A DNA stretch of 64,000 nucleotides. Origin: Streptomyces roseofulvus. Its GTDB lineage: Bacteria; Actinomycetota; Actinomycetes; Streptomycetales; Streptomycetaceae. The stretch covers positions 3,782,001 to 3,846,000 of the forward strand of contig NZ_BAAAWE010000001.1 in NCBI RefSeq assembly GCF_039534915.1, in the 5' to 3' direction. The translations under genes were made by a program, and so were the position numbers. Positions 1 through 7,720 of the stretch are shown here, in pieces (position 1 is the stretch's first letter; each line of letters opens with the position of its first letter). A model generated the notes under the pieces. The model did no database searches. It was not told where the DNA came from and was given only the letters and a program-made list of their open reading frames with translations.

Positions 1-1
1 T

Positions 2-307
2 CGTCCGGCTGCGGCGACCACGGACGACGCCAACACATGGGTCGACGGCTTCTGCTGGCTCTACTGCGGACGGAGGTGGACGCGCGTTCTCTGGATCGGC
101 CCGGCAACCGTCGCCGGTGCCCAGGCGCCGATGTACGCCTGCGGTCCGTGCATCGGCACGCTCCACGAGCTGGTCTGGGAGTCCCTCCTCCTCGGCGACA
201 CGTCGGCTGGCGCCCCGTCGCAGGACGAGCCCCCAGCCGCCGAACCACCCACCCCACGGCGAACAGGCAAACACCGCGGCCAAGGCCGGCTCCTGCGCCG
301 CCGTTAG
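2..307 (+). CDS. Small cysteine-rich protein, 5' end missing
   Basis: The second forward frame is open from the window edge to a TAG at 305-307 and gives at least 101 residues. It reads like real protein: tryptophan-rich, with cysteine pairs (FCWLYCG and later YACGPCIG) that could form a zinc knuckle, then a low-complexity Pro/Arg tail. I do not recognise the family. Small cysteine-rich proteins of this style are common cargo of Streptomyces integrative elements. The start lies outside the window. A strong inverted repeat follows at once at 311-374, consistent with this being the end of a transcription unit. Confidence 0.5.
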   Translation, partial: RPAAATTDDANTWVDGFCWLYCGRRWTRVLWIGPATVAGAQAPMYACGPCIGTLHELVWESLLLGDTSAGAPSQDEPPAAEPPTPRRTGKHRGQGRLLRRR

Positions 308-310
308 ACC

Positions 311-374
311 CCCGCCCCGGACACGGACGAGTTACGCCGCTCCCCCACGGCAATGGCCCTGTGTCCGGGGCGGG
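311..374. terminator. Perfect 14-bp inverted repeat after the left-edge gene
   Basis: CCCGCCCCGGACAC at 311-324 is exactly complementary to 361-374, leaving a 36-nt loop. It starts 4 nt after the stop codon of the left-edge gene. There is no T-run, as usual for Streptomyces terminators. The remainder, up to the small gene at 530, shows no other clear structure. Confidence 0.5.
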
Positions 375-529
375 TCAGTGCACGCTTCCCTCCCCACGTC
401 AGCAGATCCGGCGATGCACGCGTGGCTGCACTGGCGCGTTACGCGGTGCTTGGCGCTGGCGTAGGATTCCGGAGCCCGTCGGGAGTCTCATCGCAGACCG
501 GTTCCACAGCCCGCCCGGAGAGTCCTGCC

Positions 530-886
530 ATGTTCCGCCTAATCTTCGACACTTGCACTTGCCCTCGCCCGAACCACACTCCGCGTTGCCTCGTCTTGCG
601 CGAAGCGCGCCGTGCCGAGTACCAGGCGGAGAAGGCGTACCGGGCGCAGTTGAGCCCTGCCCGGCGGGTCGGGCTGGAGGGCCGTCAATGGCGCAGGGAC
701 AGCCTTGAAAACGAGCCGTGGGTGGCCCCGCACCTTTCCGAAGTCGAGCGCGCAGCGGCCGCACGCAGGCGAGTCGAGCGATGGGCACAGTTGAAGTGGT
801 GGGCGATTACCGTCGCCATCGTCATCGGGGTGACCATCTGGCGGGTCGCCATACCGATGCTGCAGGAACTGGGACAAGCCGACTAG
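530..886 (+). CDS. Small protein with one C-terminal membrane segment
   Basis: This is a 118-residue hypothetical protein. The ATG at 530 follows a GGAG at 517-520, 9 nt away, so I prefer it to in-frame starts further upstream. The N-terminal part carries a CTCPRP motif, the middle is charged and rich in Arg/Glu (likely helical), and residues of about 90-112 form one hydrophobic segment (WWAITVAIVIGVTIW). The layout fits a small membrane-anchored protein facing the cytoplasm. Family and function are not recognised. It is convergent with the ParB-like gene, with a hairpin between them. Confidence 0.5.
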   Translation: MFRLIFDTCTCPRPNHTPRCLVLREARRAEYQAEKAYRAQLSPARRVGLEGRQWRRDSLENEPWVAPHLSEVERAAAARRRVERWAQLKWWAITVAIVIGVTIWRVAIPMLQELGQAD

Positions 887-925
887 CACGGGTACGGCGG
901 CGGGCAAGTCGGCGGTATGAGCGAT

Positions 926-965
926 CGCTCTCGGGGCCGGCGGCTTCGCGCCGACCCCGAGAGCG
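926..965. terminator. Bidirectional terminator between convergent genes
   Basis: CGCTCTCGGGG at 926-936 pairs exactly with 955-965 (11-bp stem), and the interior can pair further. It sits between the stop codons of the small membrane protein (886) and the leftward ParB-like gene (975), where a shared terminator is expected. Confidence 0.6.
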
Positions 966-974
966 TTCAACGGC

Positions 975-1877
975 TCAGTCCAGGGTGATCAGGCGCTGAG
1001 CCAGAAGTCGGACTTCGGGTACGAGGCCGCTGAGGATGTCCCGGGTGAGCTGAGTATCAGGTCGGGCGGCGAGGTCCTGGACGGCGGTCCAGCTCTCGGC
1101 GATCAGCTGGAGACTGTGCTGTGCCCGGTCGATGGCCTCCTGCCTGCGGGCCAGGAACTCTTCGGCACGCTGGTTGGCCTGGTGCCAGGTGATGTCTCCC
1201 CGCTCGGCGAGCTGGGCCAGGGGTGGTGACATGTGGCCGTCCGCAAGGTGGAGCTCGTCGGCATCGACGATCTGCTTCCGGATGCGGTTGTCCTCCTGTC
1301 GTTCCTCCAGCGTGGTGATGGCTTCGTCGAGGGTGAGGTGGCCTTCGGTAACAAGCTGGGCGAGGTCCGGGGCGTGCTCGGTGAGGCGGTCGCGCTTCTC
1401 CTGGAGGGCTTCGGCTCGGGCCTTGTTCTCACGAGCGATGTCGTAGGCGGCGTCGAGTGGGAAGGCGCCGATGCGGACCTGTTCGGCGAGGTCGGGGGTG
1501 TGCTGGAGAACGATGTTGGCGGCGGAGAGGCGGGTGCGGCTGAGGCCGTGGGTCTTGGCCAGGCCGCGCAGGGAGTGTCCCGAAAGGGAACAGGCCATGG
1601 CGGTGATCATTGCCAGCTGGCCCTTGTTGAGATGTCGGCGGATGACGTTCTTGGAGAAGATCTTCGCTCGGGGGTTGTCGCCGGTGTAGGTGGTGAAACG
1701 GGGTTCGACGCCGGCGATCTCGCAGGCGGCAAGCCGGTTGCGCCCGTCGAGGAGGACGCCGTCCGTGTCGAGGACGATGTCATGTAGCAGGCCATCGGTC
1801 TTGATGGACTCGGCGAGGTCGAGCAGCTCGTCGGGATCGAGCATCGGGAAGACGTCGGCGGCGGGATGGACCTTCAG
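975..1877 (-). CDS. ParB/RepB-like nuclease-fold DNA-binding protein
   Basis: The N-terminus is a ParB N-terminal domain: it has the (V)HPAADVFPML entry, then LLDGRNRLAACEIAG, the family's arginine-containing nucleotide-binding patch, and an HTH-like stretch (GLAKTHGLSRTRLSAANIV) near residue 115. The first ATG, at 1844, would cut off the conserved HPAADVFP strand. The frame stays open upstream, and CTG at 1875-1877 lies 6 nt behind a perfect AAGGAG, so I call a CTG start (300 aa). It begins 19 nt after the relaxase stop and belongs to the same leftward operon. Such orphan ParB-like proteins ride on Streptomyces elements and may aid element maintenance or act as regulators; no ParA is present here. 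Confidence 0.75.
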   Translation of the reverse strand: MKVHPAADVFPMLDPDELLDLAESIKTDGLLHDIVLDTDGVLLDGRNRLAACEIAGVEPRFTTYTGDNPRAKIFSKNVIRRHLNKGQLAMITAMACSLSGHSLRGLAKTHGLSRTRLSAANIVLQHTPDLAEQVRIGAFPLDAAYDIARENKARAEALQEKRDRLTEHAPDLAQLVTEGHLTLDEAITTLEERQEDNRIRKQIVDADELHLADGHMSPPLAQLAERGDITWHQANQRAEEFLARRQEAIDRAQHSLQLIAESWTAVQDLAARPDTQLTRDILSGLVPEVRLLAQRLITLD

Positions 1878-1896
1878 AGTGGGCTCCTTGCGGCTG

Positions 1897-3609
1897 TCAG
1901 CGCTGTCGGTGGCGCTGGGCTGTGGGTGTCGTGGGTGCCGTGGTGGGCTGGGGGTTTCGAGCCTGGTGGGCGCTGGGTGCGGGCGCCATGGCGGAGCGGC
2001 GGCGGGCGGCTTCGGCGCGGGGGTTGGGGGCGGGGTTGCGGCTGGTGTGCTGGATACGGGTGATCAGCACGCGGGCGGGCTGGCGGGCCGTGGTGAGTTC
2101 GCGTTGGGCGGTGGCTTCCTTCAGGAGTTGGTGGGGTTTGTGGCCGCCGGCTTCGGCGTCGGCGAGGACGGTGGCGAGGGCCGGCCAGGCGGGGTCGGTG
2201 AGGATGCGTTCGGCGTGGTCGGGGACGGCGGTCCGTACGTCGTGGGACAGGGTCCGGAGGGCCTGATCGTTCGGCCGGCGGGTGGCGAGGCTGCCGACTA
2301 CGGGCGTGAGGGCCCGGTCGGCGGCGGCCTGAAGGTGGCGGAGGGTCTGGCGGGCTGCTTCGGCCTGGTGGGCGTGGTTCATCGCCTCGTGCCAGCGGGC
2401 AGCGACGATCGTGGCCCAGACGAGGGCAGCGAGCAGAGTCGCCAGGGCGCTGCCGTCGGGGCCGGTGGCGGTGTGGACGAGGTCCCGGGCCGCCTTGCGC
2501 AGGGTCGTGGCGGCCTGGCTCTCGGCGCGGACCTGGGAGCGCTGCGCGCGGACGAATGCCCTTGAGGCGGCTCGCAGTTCGGTCTGAAGCTGGCCGGGGG
2601 CCCTCTGGGTGGTGGCTTCGATGAGGTCGCCGAGCGCGGTGATGTGCGCCTGGGCGTAGGCATCGTCGTCCATGCCGGTGCGAAGGGTGTCGAGGGCATC
2701 GGTGGCCTGGTGCCAGGGGGTGGCGGGCTGGTCGCGGCGGGCGGTGGGGTGTTCCTCCGGTGCGGTGGTCTCCAGGCGGGCCCTGAGCTTGGGGAGGGTG
2801 AGGTCGGGGGCGATCTTTCCGCCGGGGTGGAAGATCTGTTCGCCGTCCTTGTTGAGGTCGCCGGGGCGGCCGACGGCGTAGCCGAGGAGGTCTCCGGACG
2901 GTCCGCGGCGGGGTTTGACCGCGATGCCCATGGCTTCGAGGTAAGCGAGGAGTTCCTCCGTATCGCTGGCGTGGGGGATGGCGGCGCGGATGCGGTCCTG
3001 GAGCCAGTCGCGGCTGGTCTGCTCCCAGCCGAGACGTTCAGCTTTGTGCATCTCGGCCTGGGTGGGCCGGCGGCCGCCGGTGCGGTCGCCCTTCTTCAGC
3101 TGGCGCAGGCCGTAGTCGGTCTCGATCTGGCGGCAGGCGTCGCCGACGCGGATACCGCTGTCGTGAAGCCGGGGGCGGCGGCCGTCCTCGCGGACGGTGG
3201 TGGCGAGGATGTGGATGTGGTCGTCCGCGTGGCGTACGGCGATCCACCGGCACGCCAGGTCGTCGCCGGGTGGGGCGATGCCGGCGGCTTCAACGATCCG
3301 CTGGGCGATGTCGGCCCACTCCGTGTCGGAGAGGTGGCGGTCTTCGGGGGCGGTGCGGACGGGGCAGTGCCAGACGTGGTCGGTGACCTTCCTTCCGAAC
3401 TCGCTGTTCCGAAGGTGGACGGGCTCGTCGAGGTGGCGGGCGAGCTGGGTGAGGGTGGCCTCGGGGTCGCGGCCGGGGTCGGGCATGCCGAGCATGGCGA
3501 AGCCGGCGACGATGTGCGGGTCGGTGTGCTCGTCGTGGCGGCCGGGTCCGTAGAGGTAGGCGAGCAGGCCACGGGTGTTGGAACCGGCCGGTTTGATGGC
3601 GGCGATCAC
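1897..3609 (-). CDS. Relaxase (mobilization nuclease), MobP-like
   Basis: The 570-residue protein nicks oriT and pilots the transferred strand in conjugative mobilization. It opens with VIAAIKPAGSN and carries the relaxase three-histidine metal motif as HADDHIH (His127, His131, His133) preceded by VWHCPVR. The C-terminal half is helical and Ala/Arg/Gln-rich and ends in a basic tail. The start is GTG at 3609, overlapping the mobC stop as GTGA, so the two are translationally coupled. The open frame extends a further 420 nt upstream, but that part runs inside mobC and has no protein-like composition. I did not locate the catalytic Tyr with confidence. Confidence 0.85.
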   Translation of the reverse strand: MIAAIKPAGSNTRGLLAYLYGPGRHDEHTDPHIVAGFAMLGMPDPGRDPEATLTQLARHLDEPVHLRNSEFGRKVTDHVWHCPVRTAPEDRHLSDTEWADIAQRIVEAAGIAPPGDDLACRWIAVRHADDHIHILATTVREDGRRPRLHDSGIRVGDACRQIETDYGLRQLKKGDRTGGRRPTQAEMHKAERLGWEQTSRDWLQDRIRAAIPHASDTEELLAYLEAMGIAVKPRRGPSGDLLGYAVGRPGDLNKDGEQIFHPGGKIAPDLTLPKLRARLETTAPEEHPTARRDQPATPWHQATDALDTLRTGMDDDAYAQAHITALGDLIEATTQRAPGQLQTELRAASRAFVRAQRSQVRAESQAATTLRKAARDLVHTATGPDGSALATLLAALVWATIVAARWHEAMNHAHQAEAARQTLRHLQAAADRALTPVVGSLATRRPNDQALRTLSHDVRTAVPDHAERILTDPAWPALATVLADAEAGGHKPHQLLKEATAQRELTTARQPARVLITRIQHTSRNPAPNPRAEAARRRSAMAPAPSAHQARNPQPTTAPTTPTAQRHRQR

Positions 3610-4349
3610 GCGACCAGGTCCTTCCTGGAGTCGGCAGGTTCGCGCAGGGCCTCGGCAATCAGCTCCAGCAAGCGGTGGAGCTCGTCGAGACGGTGGCGGA
3701 TGTCGGGCGGCGTGAGGTCGCTGTTGAGGGCGCGGGCGATCTGGTTGACGTTGACGCCGATCCGGTTGAGCTCGCGCAGCACCTGGGCGCGGAACATGTG
3801 GGTGCGGCGGCGGTCCTCGGACAGCGGCAGGTTCGCCGTGAACCGGCCGGATACGAACGCGAGGACGATGTCGGCGGCGAAGCCGGATTCCCCCTTGTAG
3901 CCGTGCTCGGCGGCGGCCTCCTGAAGAGCGTTGTGCTCGTCGCCGGTGAACCGCAGCGGGCCGACACGGACGGTCCGCTTGGTACCGGTGAAACGGCGGA
4001 TCGCCGGCTGCACGCTCTGCACCACACACTCATCGGCCGGCGGCTCGGTGACGGGTGCGGGGCGGAGGATCTGCTGCTGGACGGCGTGGAGCTCGTCCGG
4101 GTCGGGGCCGCCCTCGGTCCCGGCCTCCCGGTCCGGCGCCCCCTGGCGCCGGGCCGTCTCCGCCACCCCCGGGGCGGAGATTCCCGAAGACCGGCCTTGA
4201 GTCGGACTCGGGGTACTACTGGCTCCGCCAGGGGCAGCCCGTCCGAACGCCAGCCGCAAACGTCCCAGCAGCATAGGGGACTTCGTCGGCACGGACAGCT
4301 CGTCCGGGACGGCCTCGGCATCGTGCGAGTCGTGCGTGTGGCGCTTCAT
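3606..4349 (-). CDS. mobC: MobC-like relaxosome accessory protein
   Basis: This 247-residue protein has a disordered Pro/Ser/Asp-rich N-terminal half of about 120 residues. The compact C-terminal domain starts near TKRTVRVGPLRFTGDEH, a ribbon-helix-helix-like MobC start, and contains the family signature LRELNRIGVNVNQIARALN. MobC proteins bind oriT and help the relaxase open the strands. The ATG at 4349 has GGAG 7 nt upstream. The stop overlaps the relaxase start (GTGA). The 222-bp gap upstream holds a 36-bp palindrome and is the most likely place for oriT. Confidence 0.85.
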   Translation of the reverse strand: MKRHTHDSHDAEAVPDELSVPTKSPMLLGRLRLAFGRAAPGGASSTPSPTQGRSSGISAPGVAETARRQGAPDREAGTEGGPDPDELHAVQQQILRPAPVTEPPADECVVQSVQPAIRRFTGTKRTVRVGPLRFTGDEHNALQEAAAEHGYKGESGFAADIVLAFVSGRFTANLPLSEDRRRTHMFRAQVLRELNRIGVNVNQIARALNSDLTPPDIRHRLDELHRLLELIAEALREPADSRKDLVA

Positions 4350-4516
4350 GGGCAGTTCTCCGGATGAGGAAGAAAGGACAGGCAGGCCCGCGTGGAAGGC
4401 CAGGCGACGTGCAGCAGGTAGTTGGCTGTCCACAGCTGTGGAGGAGTACGCGCTGCGGGCAGTGGCCTGGTGACGGAGGCGGGATTCCGGCGGAGTCGGT
4501 GCGGGGGCCGACGGGT

Positions 4517-4552
4517 TTCGGTGGCACCGGAAGTACTTCCGGTGCCACCGAA
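4517..4552. repeat. Perfect 36-bp palindrome between DUF2637 gene and mobC
   Basis: Two 18-base arms, starting TTCGGTGGCACCGGAAGT, are exact reverse complements with no spacer. It lies 20 nt past the stop of the DUF2637 gene and about 170 nt before the mobC start. It could be a terminator for the upstream gene or part of an oriT/relaxosome site. There is no T-run. Confidence 0.75.
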
Positions 4553-4571
4553 GGGCATCGTTGCGGACGGC

Positions 4572-5420
4572 TCAGCCGATGCTGCTGCCGACTGCGACCG
4601 TGGGCCCTGACTCGGCCTTTCGGGCGTTCAGCTCGTCGCAGATGTTCTTCACGCGGCCGTTGCCGACCTTGCGGCCGCGGTTGACGCGGATCTCTTCGAC
4701 GATCTCGGTGGGAGAGGCGGTTCCCGTACGGGTCATGACCTCGCGCGCGATCGCCCGGATCTCGTCATCGGAGATGTCCTGCGGGCGCCCGGTACGCCGA
4801 GGCCGTGCTCCGGCCGGCTTGGGGGGCTTGCTGGCGGCATCGCCGCCTGGCGGGGTTTCGGTGTCGGCCAGACGATCGGGGTCGGGATGCTCCGTCGGCC
4901 CGTCGCCGCGATCCTTGCCTTCGCCTGGAGGGGACGACGGGGCGACCACCTTGGCCGGGGGCATCGATTCCGGGACGGACTTTCGGTGGCCGTCGGGCCG
5001 CTCGACAAGCTGGTGGATCTGCCTCATCAGGACGCCGAAAGCAAGGAGCGCGGCGGTCGGAGGGACTGCGGCGACCACGTAGTCGAGCCAGTGCACAGTG
5101 CGGGCGTCGCTCGTTCCGCTCACGCCCGCCACGTTGAGCGCGATGGATCCGACCGACCCGATGGCGGTCACAGCGATGGCCCACAAGTCGGTGACCTGGC
5201 GCAGGCTCGCGCGGAGCATGAGCAGCTCGCCCGCGACGATGAACGCGTCGAGGGTGGCGGGCCACGCCCAGCGGCGGATCGGGGAGTTGCCGAGGCCGTG
5301 TTGGCCGGCAACGTCGGCCAAGTGTGCGTAGGAGAGCCAGAACGCTCCGGCCGTCAGGAGGACGATGACGACTCCGGCCGCGACGAGCGCGAACCGTTCG
5401 GCAGTATGCCCAGTTGCCAT
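4572..5420 (-). CDS. DUF2637 membrane protein
   Basis: The 282-residue protein has four hydrophobic stretches in its first ~140 residues (VALVAAGVVIVLLTAGAFWL; WPATLDAFIVAGELLMLRA; LWAIAVTAIGSVGSIAL; VVAAVPPTAALLAFGVLM). A Pro/Asp-rich linker follows, then a small basic C-terminal domain (ISDDEIRAIAREVM and VNRGRKVGNGRVKNIC) that looks like a winged-helix DNA-binding module. DUF2637 proteins are typical of actinobacterial plasmids and integrative elements, sometimes listed with Spd (spread) functions. The ATG at 5420 follows GAGGGG with 6 nt spacing. The reading frame continues far upstream, but that region is the repeat-bearing gap and the next gene. Confidence 0.8.
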   Translation of the reverse strand: MATGHTAERFALVAAGVVIVLLTAGAFWLSYAHLADVAGQHGLGNSPIRRWAWPATLDAFIVAGELLMLRASLRQVTDLWAIAVTAIGSVGSIALNVAGVSGTSDARTVHWLDYVVAAVPPTAALLAFGVLMRQIHQLVERPDGHRKSVPESMPPAKVVAPSSPPGEGKDRGDGPTEHPDPDRLADTETPPGGDAASKPPKPAGARPRRTGRPQDISDDEIRAIAREVMTRTGTASPTEIVEEIRVNRGRKVGNGRVKNICDELNARKAESGPTVAVGSSIG

Positions 5421-5523
5421 CGGCCGCCCCTCACCGGGCCTGCTACCCGGCTGCGTGCGGCGTAGTGGTCGAAGGCGAAAGAGGAGAGTCAAGCGGGATA
5501 CTCCTTGGGGCAGTGGTGTGAAG

Positions 5524-5768
5524 CGTCTTGGGCGTCTTGGCCGTTGCAAGCGCAGGTCAGGGCCGGTACGGCAGGCCCGATCGGTATCCGTCCTGGCTGT
5601 GTCCCGGCGGGGACGGCGCGGATCGGCCTTCCGTCTTGGCCGCATGGCCGGTGACCTGCGGCGATACGGCACGTACGCGTGGGACGGCACGAGACGGATG
5701 CGGGCGACGTCCCAGCAGCCCGTGGCAGCCTTGATCGCGTTGCCGTCTTGGGCCCGGTTGCCGTCTTG
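5524..5768. repeat. Dispersed CGTCTTG repeats in a 418-bp gene-free gap
   Basis: The gap 5421-5838 has no convincing gene. It contains five exact CGTCTTG heptamers, starting at 5524, 5533, 5632, 5744 and 5762. Two of them sit in a longer GTTGCCGTCTTG repeat, 18 bp apart (5739 and 5757). Related GACGGCAAGG/GACGGCAACC sequence follows at about 5805-5822. The layout resembles iterons or multiple regulator/relaxosome binding sites. Function unknown. Confidence 0.55.
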
Positions 5769-5838
5769 CGCGTATGCCCTCTGACCTGCGAGGTCACGGC
5801 AGGGACGGCAAGGACGGCAACCAGCGGGGGCGGGACGG

Positions 5839-7164
5839 TCAGCTCTGCGGGAGGGTTGGCGCGGCGTCGACCGGGTGGACGGTCGGGCAGTAGCGGCGCC
5901 AGGGGTCGAGGAACTTGTTGCGCATGTAGCCCTTGCGCTGGGTTCCGTCGGCGATGCGGACGTTTCCGGGCTTGATGCCGAACTGCCGGAGCATCGAGCC
6001 GAGGTCGCGCGGGCTGAGCCCGCTACGCCCCCACTCGGCCCACGGGCTCTCCGGATCCTGGCGCAGGTGGTGAATGAGGTCCTCCGTGGAGAGGCTGTCG
6101 ACCTCGCGCTGGGCGACGAAGACGCGCCGGATGTCGGCCAGGATGCGGGCCCCGCTGGGGTGATCCTCCTCGGCCGCCGCCTCGGCGGAGACCATCTGCT
6201 CGCACGCGGTACGGGCACGGCGCGGCCAGGTGCCGGCGGCGAGGTCGGCGACGATGACGAGGGGCTCCCAGGTGTCGGCTGCCCGGTCCTCGACAGGCAT
6301 CGTCGGTTCCAGGTCGGCGGCCTCGTCCAGCAGGGGCCTCGCCCAGATGGCGATGCGGTTGCGTAGGTCGTGGAGGGACGGGATGTCCCGTCGTGAGCGG
6401 AAGGGGCGGACGGTCTCGCCTTCCGCCCGTCGGCGCATGCGGATGACCACCGACCGGTCCATGATCGTGTCGGGCAGGTCGCCGATTCCGGCGATGGCTG
6501 CCATGGCGAAGGTGGCGAACCGGTGGGGTGTGTGGTCGTTGCCGACGACCCGGGTCACGTAGCGGTTGCGCTGGTGGCCGGCGTTCAGCAGGCCGCGCAT
6601 CTCCTCGTTCTTCTCGGCCTGCTTCGGCGTGCCGAAGATCGTGTCCGCCTCGTCCACGAGGAGCGTGGGCGGTTCCTCGGTGATGGAGCGGAAGACCGCC
6701 GCCGGCGTGGTGTTGATCGTGAGCATCGGCTCGTGGACCGTCTCGGTCAGCACGTCGAGCAGCCGGGACTTGCCGCATCGCTTCGCCGGGCCGACCACCG
6801 CGAGGCGTGGGGCGTGCTGCCACGCGGGCTGCAGATGCGTCGCCGCCACCCACAAGGTGACCGCGTCGAGCGCCTGCTCGGAGGGCAGGATGACGAACTT
6901 CGCTATCTGCTCACGCAGTTCGTCGAGCAGCTCCGACCCGTGCGTCGGCTCGGGATCAGGCTGTTCCGTTTCGGGACACCGCTTGGGGTCGAGGTCGGAC
7001 CGTTCATCTTCGGGACACCGCTCGTCGGGCGGCGAGGGCTGCGCCGGACCGTCGGTGGCCTGGCTGGTCTCTGCTGTGGTCCGGCCCGGCTGGCCGGGCA
7101 CGGCGACCGGCGGCCACGCGGTCGTGCCCTGGTCGGAATAGGGCTCGGGCATCGCGGGTTGCAC
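5839..7164 (-). CDS. DUF3631 P-loop ATPase of mobile elements
   Basis: This 441-residue protein has a disordered acidic N-terminus of about 75 residues followed by an AAA-like core. Walker A is VVGPAKRCGKSRLL with Lys132, Walker B is TLLVDEADTIFG, and a sensor-like GNDHTPHRFATFAMAA stretch follows. The C-terminal part (LSTEDLIHHLRQDPES, ending in YMRNKFLDPWRRY) matches the DUF3631 winged-helix end. DUF3631 proteins recur on Streptomyces plasmids and integrative elements, where a helicase/primase-like replication or mobilization role is supposed but not shown. GTG at 7164 has GAGGAG 7 nt upstream, better placed than the ATG five codons in. Confidence 0.8.
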   Translation of the reverse strand: MQPAMPEPYSDQGTTAWPPVAVPGQPGRTTAETSQATDGPAQPSPPDERCPEDERSDLDPKRCPETEQPDPEPTHGSELLDELREQIAKFVILPSEQALDAVTLWVAATHLQPAWQHAPRLAVVGPAKRCGKSRLLDVLTETVHEPMLTINTTPAAVFRSITEEPPTLLVDEADTIFGTPKQAEKNEEMRGLLNAGHQRNRYVTRVVGNDHTPHRFATFAMAAIAGIGDLPDTIMDRSVVIRMRRRAEGETVRPFRSRRDIPSLHDLRNRIAIWARPLLDEAADLEPTMPVEDRAADTWEPLVIVADLAAGTWPRRARTACEQMVSAEAAAEEDHPSGARILADIRRVFVAQREVDSLSTEDLIHHLRQDPESPWAEWGRSGLSPRDLGSMLRQFGIKPGNVRIADGTQRKGYMRNKFLDPWRRYCPTVHPVDAAPTLPQS

Positions 7165-7246
7165 TGGGCAGCTCCTCTTCTCGCGTCGCCAGGCATACGG
7201 GCCCGGCGCGCGGGGTCGTTCGTGGGATTACGGGCGGGGGGTTGTT

Positions 7247-7276
7247 GAGCCTCCGGCGTTGCCTCGCCGGAGGCTC
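7247..7276 (-). terminator. Terminator after the excisionase-like gene
   Basis: GAGCCTCCGGCG (7247-7258) pairs perfectly with 7265-7276 around a 6-nt loop. It lies in the 223-bp gap between the excisionase-like gene and the DUF3631 gene and would end the leftward excisionase transcript. Confidence 0.65.
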
Positions 7277-7387
7277 TCTCGCTTCCCGAGCGGGGCGAGG
7301 GAACACGGACCGTACGTCCACGCCTCGCGACAGTCCAGCGATTCTGTGTCAGCTCAGCGCAGAACCGTCTGTTATCTTCTTTCGCCC

Positions 7388-7618
7388 TCACGCAGCCAGC
7401 CCCAACAGGCTGAGCAGGTCCGCCGTCACCACGCGGTACGCCTTACCCAGGCGCAGGACCCTGCATGGGTACTCACCCCGCTTGGCCAGCTCGTAGCCCT
7501 TGCTCCGCCCGAGACCCAGCGCACGGTTGCCTGTGTCCAGGTCAATGGCTGCCGGCAGGGCTAGCAGCTCGTCCCGGCTCATGCCCTTCGGGCCGGTCCC
7601 CGCGATGTCGTCGCGCAC
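7388..7618 (-). CDS. Excisionase-like small HTH protein
   Basis: The product is at most 76 residues. Its core, IDLDTGNRALGLGRSKGYELAKRGEYPCRVLRLGKAYRVVTADLLSLLGL, is a winged-helix MerR/Xis-type DNA-binding domain as used by excisionases paired with actinobacterial tyrosine integrases. The first start is GTG at 7618; an ATG at 7582 (MSRDELLALP) would give 64 residues and also keeps the whole domain. It is divergent from the XRE regulator/integrase operon, with 94 bp between them containing two small dyads. This fits joint control of integration and excision. Confidence 0.75.
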   Translation of the reverse strand: MRDDIAGTGPKGMSRDELLALPAAIDLDTGNRALGLGRSKGYELAKRGEYPCRVLRLGKAYRVVTADLLSLLGLAA

Positions 7619-7649
7619 GCGGCACCCCTCTCGTCACAGCCCTCGGCGA

Positions 7650-7720
7650 ACACGGTCGTCGTGTCCGGCTCCAGGCCGACGAGAACCATGATGAAGAAGC
7701 TAATGTGTCGCCATGACACA
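7650..7720. promoter_or_regulatory. Divergent promoter region with candidate operators
   Basis: TGTGTC-GCCAT-GACACA (7704-7720) is a 6-bp dyad lying across the ATG of the XRE gene. A -10-like TAATGT (7701-7706) ends 6 nt before that ATG, so the transcript would be leaderless and a protein bound at the dyad would block it directly. A second dyad, ACACG-GTCGT-CGTGT, lies at 7650-7664 toward the excisionase start. Autorepression by the XRE protein is the simple reading. Confidence 0.5.

Noticed and set aside
3610..4029. 420-nt N-terminal extension of the relaxase frame
   Set aside because: It overlaps mobC completely, lacks protein-like composition, and the GTGA overlap gives a natural coupled start at 3609.
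5421..6218. N-terminal extension of the DUF2637 frame
   Set aside because: It runs antisense-free through the repeat gap and into the DUF3631 gene with Arg/Pro/Ser-rich nonsense sequence; the ATG at 5420 has a good ribosome site.
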